Source of the DNA: Oegoconia quadripuncta
Lineage: Eukaryota; Arthropoda; Insecta; Lepidoptera; Autostichidae
Assembly (NCBI GenBank): GCA_949316235.1
Contig: OX438755.1
Coordinates: forward strand, 18,800,151-18,864,150
Reading direction: 5' to 3'
Length of the DNA: 64,000 bases
Part shown: positions 10,982-21,926 of the stretch, piece by piece
How the letters are laid out: the number at the start of each line of letters is the position of its first letter
How positions within the stretch are numbered: the first letter of the stretch is position 1
Notes under the pieces: model-generated
The model's input: only the letters and a program-made list of their open reading frames with translations
What the model was told of the DNA's origin: nothing
The model's database searches: none
Made by a program: the position numbers and the translations under genes

Positions 10982-11925
10982 TGTATTGGTACACAGATAA
11001 GGTAATACATCAACAACAATAACATAATATTTATTTTGTTTTTGCAACATCAACCATGAAAATTATAAATTTAAAATGTAGAAAACACGCGAGGAAGCAA
11101 TAGCAGATTGTATAACAAGGCAACTTAGTATTTTTACGGCAAGGGCGCTATTTTGAATGCAGACGGAACGAAGGATTCTAGAGTAAATTGAAAATATTCA
11201 AATGTGACTTAGAACTTATCCCATCGTTTTGTCTTTAATGTAAAAAAAAAGGCACTCAACTCGGACCGCGCGTTACTGAGATACATCCGGATACTGGACA
11301 AAGGCTGGACACACACATACAACACTAGTAATTTTTCGTCAGCGGTTAATAAAAAGAATTGTATGCAATTTTCAAAGTTTATTACAACCCCTCAATTGCG
11401 AAGTTGATACAACAATGGAGACGTTAATGTATGATCATGTGTAGCACTTCATTTTTTAATTAATACTATTTTAAAAAATCAATCATTAAAACATATTATT
11501 CCAAATTCTTGCATTTGACCGGCTTTTTTATTTTTAACGTCAATGTTGAATCATATAAAAACCATCTCACTGGTGTTTTCATCCACTCTGCGTTGGAAGG
11601 TCAGAATATTAAATCGGGGCAAGATGAATAATTCAGCGGCATCAGAAAGGAGTCCTCACGGCTCTTTGCTTCTCAAATGGATGCAGTAATCGAGTGTGGC
11701 GCTTTCTACAGTAATACACAACTGGTAATCCTGTAGAAAACCAACTGGAAATGACGTAAGCTTGACAGAAGGTTGGTACTAATATATACCTACCTACTAT
11801 ATCATTTTCCTGCCCTTATCCGGGTCGCCACCGGGTCGGTCGTCATCTACGTACTCACCCCTTTTACACATACCGGATGAGTTTTTTTACGTAATGAAAA
11901 AAATAGGGTATATTAGGTAAGTGAA
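10982..11925. other. AT-rich spacer, nothing recognised
   Basis: No supported gene or family. It contains an A/T-rich stretch and the common phrase ctgagatacatccggatact near 11275. Confidence 0.35.
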
Positions 11926-12300
11926 ATGAGGAGGAGGCGAACAAAAAGTTACATTTCCACTTTTTACTTCTATTTTTTTAATTCTTTTTTTACTATCGCA
12001 AAACTGAATCGCACCCTATACACGTACTGTTTCCTTTCAAATTGTGCCTTTTCCCGTACAAATATTTTTTTAAAGTACTGCACTCCTCCAAAACGTAAAC
12101 TTCCTTCATTTATATTACGATTTTGAACGCTTCAACAAAGACCTGTACAAAAAGTAACTTTTCCCATAGTAAATGAGTTATTTCACAGGCAATATGTTCT
12201 GTCAATGTCATCGTTTTTTGAATCTAAAAGTGATCGTTTATAACTGATGTGTTGTGATCATTGTGATGACGTCTTAATAAGAAACATATCATTAAGTAAT

Positions 12301-12509
12301 AATGGCAGAATTAGCTGTGGAAGAAACAAGTAGGGCAAAGGTAAAGGATGTCATTAACATATTAGAAAAAATATATGGAAAGGAATGGATCGACGATGAA
12401 AAGCTGCAGTGGTAAAAAAGCATATTACTTCAAGTAGAGGACCATGGAGAAATCGGAGAGAATGAAGAAGAAATGGAAACTTTATGTGATTGTCTGGAAC
12501 TAGAACCAG
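12301..12509 (+). pseudogene. Degraded coding remnant of unknown function
   Basis: The ATG is followed by AELAVEETSRAKVKDVINIL, then EKIYGKEWIDDEKLQW, one TAA stop (12414-12416), and an open run in the same frame (VEDHGEIGENEEEMETLCDC) up to a donor-like gtatgt. Acidic, gene-like composition makes chance less likely. I do not recognise the protein; a broken first exon of a transposon gene is one possibility. Confidence 0.35.
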
Positions 12510-12561
12510 TATGTCTTCATATTTAAGTAAAAACTATTTGTGACAAAATTTGCGTGTCAAC

Positions 12562-12652
12562 AATGGTGTCGATTCGGATGTACACCAACTAAACTAAACA
12601 AAAACCCGTTTTAAAGTAGTACTGTCTCTTTCTCCCTGGAACAGTACGATGC
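12562..12652. mobile_element. Half copy of the palindromic 'gtcgattcggatgtacacc' MITE
   Basis: The left arm ggtgtcgattcggatgtaca and part of the core (cctggaacagtacgatgcga) match the copies at 21027 and 56718. The other half is missing. Confidence 0.8.
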
Positions 12653-13189
12653 GACGATTTCCAATCATACCCTTCCAAAAAGTCACATTTCCAAAAAGAA
12701 TGCCAACAAAAGGTAACATTTCCAGATACGTCCAAGTCGTCCAACATAACGTTGTAACGGAAATAATTTATTGGCCGATTTAAAAAAAAAATAACATATA
12801 ATATAATAGGTATAAAAAAAAAAGTAAAAAAAGAGTATTGAATTGTCAAAGTCAAACTGATTTTATATCAATTTATTTAGTTGTGCTTCCCGTTTTCTTT
12901 CCTAAGTTTCTAAAAAGTATCCTTACTGTCCATTACGCATGTGCAATTGTGGGTAGCATTTTTCATCGGTTCCAGAAGCATTGAATCTGAAATTGAAATG
13001 ATAAGGCATTAAATGGTGGCATATAAAACCTTACATCTTTATCTCGTGATTCAGGAGACAAAGATATATAGGGTCTAAAAAAATTAACCCGACAAACTTT
13101 GCCAATTGCACGTACATGACAATAAAATAATATGTTCATTAAAATACTAGCTTTAAAAATTTTGTTTCCGCGTAAAAAAATAAATGTAA

Positions 13190-13460
13190 GTGCAAATGAA
13201 AATACACATTAACAGACTTACTTCATTTCGACTGTACCTTATTTTATCAATGAGAAAAAACAGGCAACGTTCCATTGATATGGAAGATGCCAAAGGCGGT
13301 GGCTGGTGGGGCACATGGCGCAACCAATCACAGCAAGTCGCGGCGGCGCCGGGGCAAGCGCCGGCGGCGAGCGGCGAGTGTTCGCCTTTCGCCTTCTAAG
13401 ATACCGCGGCACGTGTTTGTGTATTGTGGCAAAGTACTTAGAGCGCGCGGCCATTAAGGT
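13190..13460 (+). other. GC-rich patch with a short open frame
   Basis: A 69-codon frame contains MEDAKGGGWWGTWRNQSQQ before a Gln/Ala/Pro/Gly run. The GWW..W start is faintly like the N-terminus of BSD-domain proteins, but no matching downstream exon was found. It may be a gene fragment, a CpG-rich promoter or chance. Confidence 0.2.
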
Positions 13461-14785
13461 CCATCTCACAAAATTACATTTCTAAATTTTATTTTTTGAA
13501 TAAAATCTATTAACTTTAATGTTTCATTTTTTATTTTTTTCGTAATAGGTACATCCTATACATACACTCTGCAACATTTGTCAGGTTAATTTTGTTAGAC
13601 CTTATATATATGTCGTAGTAGATGGGTGAGGGGGGTGGTGGGCGTTGCTAGCGACCGGGACAGTGCCAGTCGCGTGGTATAAGGTGGCTCGGGCAATGGC
13701 GATATTATTGTAAGCTACTATAGGCGAATCGACAACTTATTCACATTTGATTATGATCATGAAACCTGAGATGCTTTCTGTTGAAGAGAAAACATGTACA
13801 CGCCCCTCGTGCCAACTTGGCCCCCACGTGCACTCTGTGGAACTCAGTCGCACTTTGTCTATAGTTCCTCCTTGCTGAAATTCCATAATCAAAGTCTCAC
13901 CGGATTCTTCCACGCGTCGATGGTAGTAAGTAATCAGAGGCCCTCATGGTCGTTGATGTCCAATGGTGGTCCGATTCCTTCGACGGCTGGTAGCAAAGTG
14001 TGTCCCATTTTCGATGTGAAGACCTAATATAACTGTTAACATCGTCACCGAGCCGTTTCCGGCGATACCAGCGCAACCTGGTTTACTTTCCATTAACCGC
14101 GTATTATGATAGTCAGTTGACCGTTTGAATAATGAATTCTATCGCTAATTTATCGCTATCTCCGACATATAGATAGACATAACTATTATTCTAGTAGTCA
14201 CACAGACGAGTAACAGAAGCCGAAATTTATACTATATTACCGTTGCTTAATTCCCTTGCCTCCTCAGATCAGTTCAATGTCTACATATAATATTACGTTA
14301 TCATCTGACTTTGGTTCATATAAAAAGCGTACAAAATATATATTCGCTGTTCACTGTTTTTACCTCAAAAACATCGAACACAAACGAAATTATAATTCAA
14401 CACGAACGACGGTCACGTATTGCAATTTATTCCAGTTAACCTATAATTATTCCCATGGGATCAATACCTACGGAACCGCGGGTAGGGATAAGGGAAGCAC
14501 GGATTCACAATCTGTGCTTACAGATAAAATATACCTTTGGGACGACCCCATTTTCCTTTGTAGCGTGCCAGAGATTTTACTAAGGTATTCGGTAAAACTT
14601 TGATGGTATTCACGAATTACAGACGTGTGAAGAGGGGTGTTCTTCTACAAGTCTCAACAGGTCTCTACTCTCTTTCTCTCCTTAAAAAAAAAACAAAAAG
14701 AAATCAATCTTACTTCGATCGATCACGAAAAACTATGCATCGCGTTATGTGCACAGTCTTTGTCCGGATGTATCCGAGTAATGTA
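13461..14785. other. Spacer, nothing recognised
   Basis: Short frames occur (14256-14603 is the longest) but have no family signature or gene-like context. From 14755 the phrase tttgtccggatgtatccgag recurs near 21948 and 39452. Confidence 0.35.
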
Positions 14786-15120
14786 AACCGCCTCCGTAGC
14801 TCAATGTAAACAACATTGGGTTTACGATTCGAAGGTCGCGGGTTCGATCCCCAGCGGGGTACATGTTTAAGTACTCGGTTTGGTTGGTGGTTGGGCATTT
14901 TTAAAGTCCGCCTGGCTAGCTACCCACATCTTATCTAAATGGCGGCAGGCCAAGCAGCAATGTTAATAGCATTGTTGTGTTCCGGTTGTCAGAGATAAGA
15001 TAGCCAGTCCCCCAAATGTGTTGGGGTTTCCAGGTCAGTACGCTTCCACCTTCGACCTCATCTTCACTTAACATCAGGTGTGATTGAGGTCAAATACCAA
15101 CCCGTTGTGCATAAAAAAAA
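14786..15120 (+). mobile_element. SINE-C, complete
   Basis: It has a tRNA-like head (box A about tagctcaatgt, box B gggttcgatcccc), the middle gccaagcagcaatgttaata, the tail tgtgattgaggtcaaatacc and a poly(A) end. Confidence 0.88.
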
Positions 15121-15385
15121 GAACTTATACTCTTAAAAAACCGCGATTTCAGCCCAGCACGCCGCCGCCTGAAAATTCAAGCTCGGCGCCCATGTCTAGT
15201 AGATATACCTACAGAATCACAACCTCTCCTTCTAATACAGATAATAGTGCAGAACTCACCTTTCAAATTAATATAATTCAGACTTGATGGCACTCCTGTC
15301 TTCCACCGAGGTACTGTCACAAACAGCCTATCCGTTGTGCTTAAAAAATATAACAATGCGTGATCCGATTTGAGTGCTGTGTGAA

Positions 15386-15538
15386 CTAGCCCCCTTAACA
15401 TGACAGGCGCGATAAACGTTTATGTCGCGTGAGATAATATTTGTCCTGCTCATTCGCTTGAACGAAGTATACAACTATCCCACTCTCACTCCTACGTCGA
15501 ACGCAACAAACGATGTCATGCTACGCAGGCTAGTCAGA
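15386..15538. mobile_element. Short MITE, agcccccgtagcatg family, copy 1
   Basis: The ends tagcccccttaacatgacag and gtcatgctacgcaggcta are inverted. The interior (cgataaacgtttatgtcgcg; cccactctcactcctacgtc) matches the copy at 24568. Confidence 0.75.
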
Positions 15539-15607
15539 AGATTTTTATCACTAGAAGAAGCGATAGGGTGTTGTCCTTTCATCTATTGAAAGTTTTCGAT
15601 AAATAAA

Positions 15608-15886
15608 ATAAATAAGTAAAATATCTTTAGACATACATACAGCGCCATCTAGTTCCACAGTAAGCAACTATGGGTTTGTGTTGTGGATACCAGATGGTTG
15701 ATATACTACATAAATACATATATTTTTTTGTAAATAAATACTTATTATAAATGAAAACATCCATAACTCGGGTACAAAATGTCCGTATTCATCACACAAA
15801 CATATGCCCCTAGCGGGATTCGAACCCTCAACCTTTTGGTATAGTGGCCAGAGTTGCTAACCACTACACCAAACAGGTCGTCGATC
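15608..15886 (-). mobile_element. SINE-A, complete
   Basis: From the tail (atctttagacatacatacag) to the head on the minus strand (cctgtttggtgtagtggtta; box B ttgagggttcgaatcccgct). Confidence 0.88.
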
Positions 15887-15929
15887 ACGAATAAGGCAGA
15901 AGCGCTCGAAATCCACCAGTTATTCGGAA

Positions 15930-16066
15930 GACTGCCTATCTTATCTCGAACAGCTGGCATAACACAATGATATCAACATTTCAACTTAGCAGAAAACTTA
16001 CATAAAATGGTGGTAGGTAGCAAAGTAGCCAGGTGGATATTTAAAAATGATTCAGCACCAACCAAA
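15930..16066 (-). mobile_element. SINE-C remnant
   Basis: ctgcctatcttatctcgaac and aaatggtggtaggtagcaaa, with aatgattcagcaccaaccaa, are the middle of SINE-C in reverse, strongly diverged. Confidence 0.55.
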
Positions 16067-16301
16067 TGCAGCGGAAAGCGTCCGCTGGGAATCGAGGCGC
16101 CCTTCGACTGGTAATTGAACTACGGAGTCGCTGGCATTCGGTGGTCTCACTGATACGTAAGGATACACGATTAATTTCCTATAATTTTAAAGGCCGTGAT
16201 TTTTTGCACATGGATAGAGTAACTGTCAGTGATAGAATAAATAAAAAAAAATTAACAAATCAGTACTTCGCTTTAGATATAGTATACAGGGTGAACTTGA
16301 A

Positions 16302-16645
16302 TTTTTTTTTTTTTTTTTATGCACGACGGGTTCGTACTTGACCTCAATCACACCTGATGTTAAGTGAGGATGAGGTCGAAGGTGGAAGCGTACTAACCCG
16401 GAAACCCCAACACATTTGGGGGACTGGCTATCTTATCTCTGACAACCGGAACACAACAATGCTATTAACATTGCTGCTTGGCGGCAGATTTAGATAAGAT
16501 GGTGGTAGCTAGCCAGGCGGACATTTTAATATGCCCTACCACCAACCAAACCGAGTACTTAAACATGTACCCCGCTGGGGATCGAACCCGCGACCTCCGA
16601 ATCGTAAACTCAGTGTTGTTTACATTGAGCCACGGAGGCGGTTGA
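16302..16645 (-). mobile_element. SINE-C, complete
   Basis: A poly(T) run (the minus-strand poly(A)), tgcacgacgggttcgtactt and all internal blocks, up to the tRNA-like head ending cacggaggcggtt. Box B (gggttcgatcccc on minus) is intact. Confidence 0.9.
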
Positions 16646-16661
16646 ATTCCTGTAATACACA

Positions 16662-17708
16662 TTATCTAAATCAAAATCAAAAAATGCTTTATTTTGTAGG
16701 TACACAGGGTACACTTAAAATAGTCATATTTTACATTTTTAAAGCTACTGCTTGTTCAAAAGGCAATTTTCCCCTGAGAAGAACAAGCAAGAAACTCGAG
16801 AGGTCGCTCTTTTTAAAAAAGGTTTTTATATTACAAAATTATTATTTTATATTATAATATTTCATTATTAATTGTGAAATAGCCTGGTTATGCGAACGGG
16901 CTGGTTATGTCCATGATTGTTTATCATCTAAATAATCAGATATTTTATAATATGCTTTCTTAATAAGTTTCTGTTTTATAGTATCTTTAAATTTATTGAA
17001 AGGAAGATTTTGTATATCAACAGGAACTTTATTGAAAAAGCGTATACATAACCCTTTGAATGAATTACTGACTTTGTGGAGGCGACTTATGTGACCTGCA
17101 AGTTTATCTTTATTTCTTGTATTGACATCATGTTTATCACTATTTTTCCTAAATGATGCTATATTTTTTTTGACATATATTAGATTTTCAAAAATGTACT
17201 GTGACGAAAAGGTTAGAATATTATACTCTTTAAATCTGTCTCTAAGTGACACTGCAGGTCTCAATTGATAAATTGCGCGAACGGCTCGTTTTTGTAAAAC
17301 AAAGATTGTATTGATATCCGCGGCATTTCCCCACAGCAAGATACCGTAAGACATCAGGCTATGGAAATAACTAAAATGTACTAATCTAGCAGTATTTACG
17401 TCCGATATTTGTCTAATTTTTTTGACTGCATACGCTGCAGAGCTGAGCTTCTTCGCCAATTTATGGATATGAGGACCCCATTGTAATTTGGCGTCCAAAG
17501 TAATGCCCAAAAATACAGTGGACTCAACAAGGTCTAGAGTGACATTTTTTATCATTATATTTGTGGGCACCTCCCTGACATTAGGCAGTACAAATTTTAC
17601 ACATTTAGTTTTTTTCTCATTCAGTAACAAATTATTTGCCGTAAACCATTCTACTATTTGAGAAATAGCATTGTTCCCGTCGTCATAATTTAATTCTAAC
17701 GCCGCCAC
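16662..17708 (-). mobile_element. Jockey/CR1-like LINE, 5'-truncated copy
   Basis: The coding end at 16905-17708 is followed on the minus strand by a 3' UTR (agagcgacctctcgagtttc) and the terminal ataaagcattttttgattttg. Truncation at the 5' end is the usual result of target-primed reverse transcription. Confidence 0.85.
16905..17708 (-). CDS. LINE reverse transcriptase C-terminal part, open 267 codons
   Basis: The end of a non-LTR reverse transcriptase, after the catalytic palm. IVEWFTANNLLLNEKKTKCV and VFLGITLDAKLQWGPHIHKL are the conserved blocks following the YADD region; HSLMSYGILLWGNAADINTI and LQKRAVRAIYQL are the typical thumb. There is no internal stop. The frame begins within the protein; the first Met is not a true start. 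A gene product is unlikely because the 5' part is gone. Confidence 0.88.
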   Translation of the reverse strand: MAALELNYDDGNNAISQIVEWFTANNLLLNEKKTKCVKFVLPNVREVPTNIMIKNVTLDLVESTVFLGITLDAKLQWGPHIHKLAKKLSSAAYAVKKIRQISDVNTARLVHFSYFHSLMSYGILLWGNAADINTIFVLQKRAVRAIYQLRPAVSLRDRFKEYNILTFSSQYIFENLIYVKKNIASFRKNSDKHDVNTRNKDKLAGHISRLHKVSNSFKGLCIRFFNKVPVDIQNLPFNKFKDTIKQKLIKKAYYKISDYLDDKQSWT

Positions 17709-17728
17709 TCTTCATTACGAACAACTTT

Positions 17729-18022
17729 CCTGTTTAGTGCAATGGTTAGAAACTCTACTACTACACCAAATGGTCGCGGATTCGAATCCCGCTAGGGGCA
17801 TTATGTTTGTATGATGAATACAGACATGTGTTCCCGAGTTATGGATGTTTTTCATTTATACATGTATGTATTTACAAAAAAAAATGTATTTGTGTAGTTT
17901 ATCAACCATCTAGTATCCATAACACAAGCGTACGTACGTACGTACGTAGTAAGCAAGATGCTTACTGTGGACCTAGATGGCGCTGTGTGTATGTGCAAAG
18001 ATATTTATTTATTATTTATTTA
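17729..18022 (+). mobile_element. SINE-A, complete, with GTAC microsatellite
   Basis: Head cctgtttagtgcaatggtta, box B cggattcgaatcccgctagg, centre and tail. A cgtacgtacgtacgtacgta run (17930-17948) interrupts the tail. It abuts the truncated 5' end of the LINE. Confidence 0.88.
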
Positions 18023-18165
18023 TTTCCGTCCGTCCGCAGCAAAGTGATCTTACATGTATACACTGTTTAAAGGCGGATTGTAGATAAGTGTGGAAAGGAC
18101 TCCACCGACAAGAGCATAGCTCTTAAATTGAAGAGAGAGAGAGACACTGGCCTCTAAAACTTAAA

Positions 18166-18300
18166 TTTAAATCAATCAAATCAATCAATCAAATACGCTT
18201 TATTGTTTAAACAAGGAAGGTACATTTAAATATCTTATAGAAACTACAAATTAGGCGGCCTTATCGCTAACAGCGATCTCTTCCAGGCAAACCTATCATC
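18166..18300 (-). mobile_element. LINE 3' tail (ttgcctggaagagatcgct family)
   Basis: The stretch aatacgctttattgtttaaa then ggcggccttatcgctaacag and cgatctcttccaggcaaacc. The same order occurs near 38785, 43957 and 48145, so it is the 3' end of one LINE family. Confidence 0.65.
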
Positions 18301-19495
18301 ACGGAATTCAATACGAGTAATTAAGTGGGTTAGCACAAATAATTTCTTAATTGTTAAGTACATCTGAAAGTTCTGCTGAAATCAAAAAGTGTTATCTTAT
18401 AGGTATGCAAAACATTAATAAGTACTATATGTCATGAGAAACAATAATAACTAAACAATCTGAACAAATTAAATATATCAATACAATTTATACCAATACA
18501 TACATGTTATTTACATATATATTATATATAATAATAATATCTATATTAATAATATAATATATAATATGATATATAATAATAATTATAATTAATAAATAAA
18601 TACATAATATGATATACAATAATAATTATAATTAAAAATAATATAATTTAAATTTAGAGTGCTCTAAACCGATTTCCTATTCTGCGTCGCATCTCTAAAA
18701 TTTTGACGTTTCTGAAATTTGAATTTTACTCTAAATCAATTCAATTTCGGTTTTACAGATCAAAACCTATTCCAGAACGCCATCTAAGACATATTATTAG
18801 CGAAATTTAGTCGCCATCTAAGAAGACACTTATTATTATTTTTTCTATTTTCAACTTCTTTTTCTCAGCATGAGCTGGTATTATCATACCATTTACGGGC
18901 ATTAACCAAGTAAATGGTATATTCCTATTTATTATTATTATTATTATTTCCCTAAGGAACTATAGTCGAATTCGATCAAAAAAATTTTGCGAATAAACCA
19001 TTCTGACAGCACCTTCAAACCAAAACTTAGTCCATCAAAGAGTCATGTTTGATGTACTAGGTTTTGGTTTGGTGTGTCAAAATTTTATTATCCTTTCCTG
19101 AAGGTGGTTTAATTTTACTTAAGGGACCGCAGACCACTAGGGTAGGATGAATAACGATTATACTTACCTCCATGTATCATCCAGATGAGGTAGTTTCGAG
19201 CTTTATCTACATGCTCCCTTAGATTTACCGCTCATTTCATGTCAAGGGCTGCCCTCTGTCGTAGCTCGTAACACATAGTTTTCAGGGAGTTTCATTAACA
19301 TTGATTTACTGCCGATCGTAAAAACTGGCCACAAAATTCTGCGGCAGACCACGGAGATGGTTTGATGGGTAGCAATTTTGGGGCGTAAGTGCTGCGTACT
19401 ATCGGTTTCATCAATGCATTTCCGAACGATTTTTTTATAAACTAATATTCTATGGAACTTGCTTGCTAACTGTTTAAACAAACCGCCATATTGAT
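18301..19495. other. AT-rich spacer with simple sequence
   Basis: Bases 18500-18650 are ATAATAATTATAATTAA-like simple sequence. Elsewhere there are short inverted phrases but no gene. Confidence 0.4.
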
Positions 19496-19499
19496 TTTT

Positions 19500-19675
19500 T
19501 TTTTTCGGACAATTACACCATTAAACATCCACGACTCGGGAATAAATGTTCGTATTCATCACAAAAACATTTATATTTACAATTACGGGAAATTAATTAC
19601 GGGATTCGAATCCGCAACCGTTGGTTTCGCTGACAGAGTCACTATGCGCTACACCAATCGGTCGTCGATTTTAAA
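19500..19675 (-). mobile_element. SINE-B head and centre fragment
   Basis: On the minus strand, gaccgattggtgtagcgcat, box B cggttgcggattcgaatccc and ttcccgagtcgtggatgttt. The 3' tail is lost. Confidence 0.75.
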
Positions 19676-19739
19676 CGTCGAATTTGAAAATTTGGCATTC
19701 GAATTACAGGATTAGTAATTACTAACTAGTCAAATATTG

Positions 19740-19915
19740 AAATCATTGGCAGTCGCGCTTCGCTCCCGCAAGCACAGCGTAGGGCATCCACTCACAAGGT
19801 GTACGTACGAACTGACGAAAGTCGCGGACAGTCCCTTTATGCAAGCCGCTTCCAACCGATCGCTCTGGAAATCCATGGGGGAGTAGATGTACTCTATCTT
19901 ATGATGATGAATCGT
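19740..19915 (+). mobile_element. RTE-type 3' end fragment
   Basis: gcttccaaccgatcgctctg then gaaatccatgggggag and tatcttatgatgatga is a decayed RTE 3' end. A related tail lies near 56240. Confidence 0.45.
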
Positions 19916-20420
19916 TAATAAGTCTGCCTTCTGTCGGTCTTACTTTTTTTCGAGCTGGCGTAATTTACGCATTGCCGATGCTGTAGCTCCAAGGTTACAC
20001 AAAAAATTGTACTGCGATCAGTGGACACTGATGTCGTTGATTTGGCTGTAGCATGCATTGCTAATTTATTCCAGATCGAGGAGCCCATGGAATACAGTAA
20101 AACCACAAATGATGATGATGAATCAATATAATTATGGAGGCTAATAATCTGGCGAGACGGATGGGCTCGGGGCGCTCTGTCCCTGGGCCGGAGTTCTTAG
20201 TCTTGGCCCGCGGCTGCTGCGGTCATGTCTCGTGGTAGCTGTCTGGTCCTAGCATTTTTAGAAGAAAACCTCTTTAAAAAATTACCCCAAAATCGTGGTG
20301 CCGTCGTGTGCGATATTCCTTTTCAATTATGCGATCACTCCTGTAATGGATAACCACTAGTGGCATTTTAATGTGAGTGTGCTTCGGATGGCACTTGAAA
20401 TAGTCGGTCCCGGTTGTTTT

Positions 20421-20937
20421 CTTATGTTCCCAGTAGTTCTGTTGGACAGTTCTGTTGGCCGAACTAATGGGAATTTTTGTCTCACTAGTTCTATCAACAG
20501 AACAAATCCTTAGACATACACATACACACAGCGACATCTATAGTTCCACAGTAAGCAACTATATGCTTGTGTTGTGGATACCAGATGGTTTATATAATAC
20601 ATAAATACTTTTTTTTTTTTTGTAAATAAATACTTATTACAAATGGTACTAGGGATTCCCAGTAGTTTTGTCGAGTTTCTAATTCGAGTGCGAGCGAAGC
20701 GAGCACGGGAGATTTTGGCTCTCTGACATGGATAGGTTAGGTTCGCTCTGCTCGCCCGGCTCGCTTCCGCCATACCCTTCGTGTTAGGTTGACATGTTAT
20801 TCACTAGAACTAGTGGGACAAAAAAAATCCGATTAGTTCGGTCAAAAAAAAGTTCAAGTTATTTACAGAATTAGAGAGACAAAAATTCCCATTAGTTCGG
20901 CTAACAGAACTGTCCAACAGAACTACTGGGAACAAAG
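20421..20937. mobile_element. TIR DNA element with 9-bp target duplication
   Basis: The ends run cttatgttcccagtagttct... and, inverted, ctttgttcccagtagttct..., staying nearly identical for over 60 bp. Both sides carry GGTTGTTTT (20412-20420 and 20938-20946). A SINE-A fragment sits inside. Nine-bp duplications with long TIRs suggest Mutator-like elements; no transposase is present. Confidence 0.85.
20503..20645 (-). mobile_element. SINE-A 3' fragment nested in the TIR element
   Basis: aaatccttagacatacacat, ccacagtaagcaactatatg and accagatggtttatataata are the SINE-A tail in reverse. Confidence 0.75.
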
Positions 20938-21026
20938 GGTTGTTTTCAATTAAAGGCAGTGGTTAACCAAGTTCGTGACCTTCATATGCGGCTTAAAAAC
21001 AGATTGCTTAAAAACACTTACCTACT

Positions 21027-21182
21027 GGTGTCGATTCGGATGTTACACAAACTAAACTAAACTAAAACAAGTTTTGGAGTGGTGCCGTCGCATCGTACTA
21101 TTCCAGGGAGAAAGAGACAGTACTACTTTAAAACTGGTTTTAGTTTAGTTTAGTTTAGTTGGTGTACATCCGAATCGATACC
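21027..21182. mobile_element. Palindromic MITE, complete
   Basis: The arms ggtgtcgattcggatgt...aactaaactaaac and gtttagttggtgtacatccg...aatcgatacc are inverted. The core holds gtggtgccgtcgcatcgtac and gagaaagagacagtactact. Confidence 0.88.
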
Positions 21183-21204
21183 AATGTGTGACTAACTAGT
21201 CTAA

Positions 21205-21352
21205 CTCAAATTCACCAATCCTTGTAGGATCTTCAAGAGCAGAGTGAATAGGCATTTACTGAGATCACGTGCTTCATCTTCGACAACATAGTTACTTTCC
21301 ATCAGGTGAGATTGTGGTCAAACGTGTATCCAGTTAATAATAAAAAAAAACA
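21205..21352 (+). mobile_element. LINE 3' end (ttcaagagca...aggtgagattgtggtc family)
   Basis: gatcttcaagagcagagtga, atcaggtgagattgtggtca and a poly(A) end match the ends near 32140, 35500, 35640 and 48910. Confidence 0.7.
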
Positions 21353-21429
21353 ATCTGAGTCTGAAAGTGAGCCACACCCTCTCGCAGAGAGAATATGAAG
21401 ACTTTATTTGATCCATTTAGCGAACTGCC

Positions 21430-21500
21430 ATCATCTCAGCCCGTAAACATCCCACTGCATGGATATGGCCTCCCCTCTTATCATACAGCGAACCATATAT
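21430..21500 (-). mobile_element. SINE-D 3' fragment
   Basis: catctcagcccgtaaacatc then ccactgcatggatatggcct matches the 3' end of the complete SINE-D at 41909-42227. Confidence 0.6.
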
Positions 21501-21827
21501 TACAAATAATTGATCAGGTGGTATGTACTTCATAATTCAAATATGGAACAGCGATCTAAAAATAAGCAGTTGATAGTTTTCGGTGGCTCAAAGTGGTAGC
21601 AAATTAGTGGAGGTTGTATCCCAACAATGGGGACGTGTAAGGCAGACGACTAAATTTGAAATATGAACGTGAATCTGTAATTTTTGCATGAACATTCAAA
21701 ACCAAAATTCAAATTAAAAAAAATCGTTCCAGTTTTGCTGTCTGCACTGAGCGGCGCAAGGGTTTCGTGTTGATTTCTACCAACGACGGGTGCATGTGAT
21801 GGACGGGCGGCTGTGTGTTTGTGTTCG

Positions 21828-21926
21828 TATGTGAGTGAGTGAGTGGGTGAGTGAGTGAATGAGTTAGTGTGTGAGTGAGTGGGTGAGTGAGTGGGTGAGT
21901 GAGTGGGTGCGTGAGTGAGAGAGAGT
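21828..21926. repeat. (GTGA)n microsatellite
   Basis: Imperfect gtga/gtgg units for about 100 bp. Confidence 0.95.

Larger units (their letters stand above)
11926..12790 (+). mobile_element. Possible degraded DNA element with repeated gttacatttcc-like motif
   Basis: The phrase aaaaagt(t/c)acatttcc or a close variant recurs near 11944, 12148, 12676 and 12713, around a short coding remnant at 12301-12509. This resembles the repeated end-motif layout of the 1284-2248 element. No clear terminal inverted repeat was found, so the limits are approximate. Confidence 0.35.
20285..20995 (+). repeat. Older dispersed repeat split by a TIR element
   Basis: tcggatggcacttgaaatag, tcggtcccggttgttttc and, beyond the insertion, aattaaaggcagtggttaac have the same order as 27140-27250 and 48612-48700. 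The insertion is at 20421-20937. Confidence 0.6.

Noticed and set aside
14256..14603. 115-codon plus-strand open frame
   Set aside because: Low-complexity composition, no recognised motif and no gene context.
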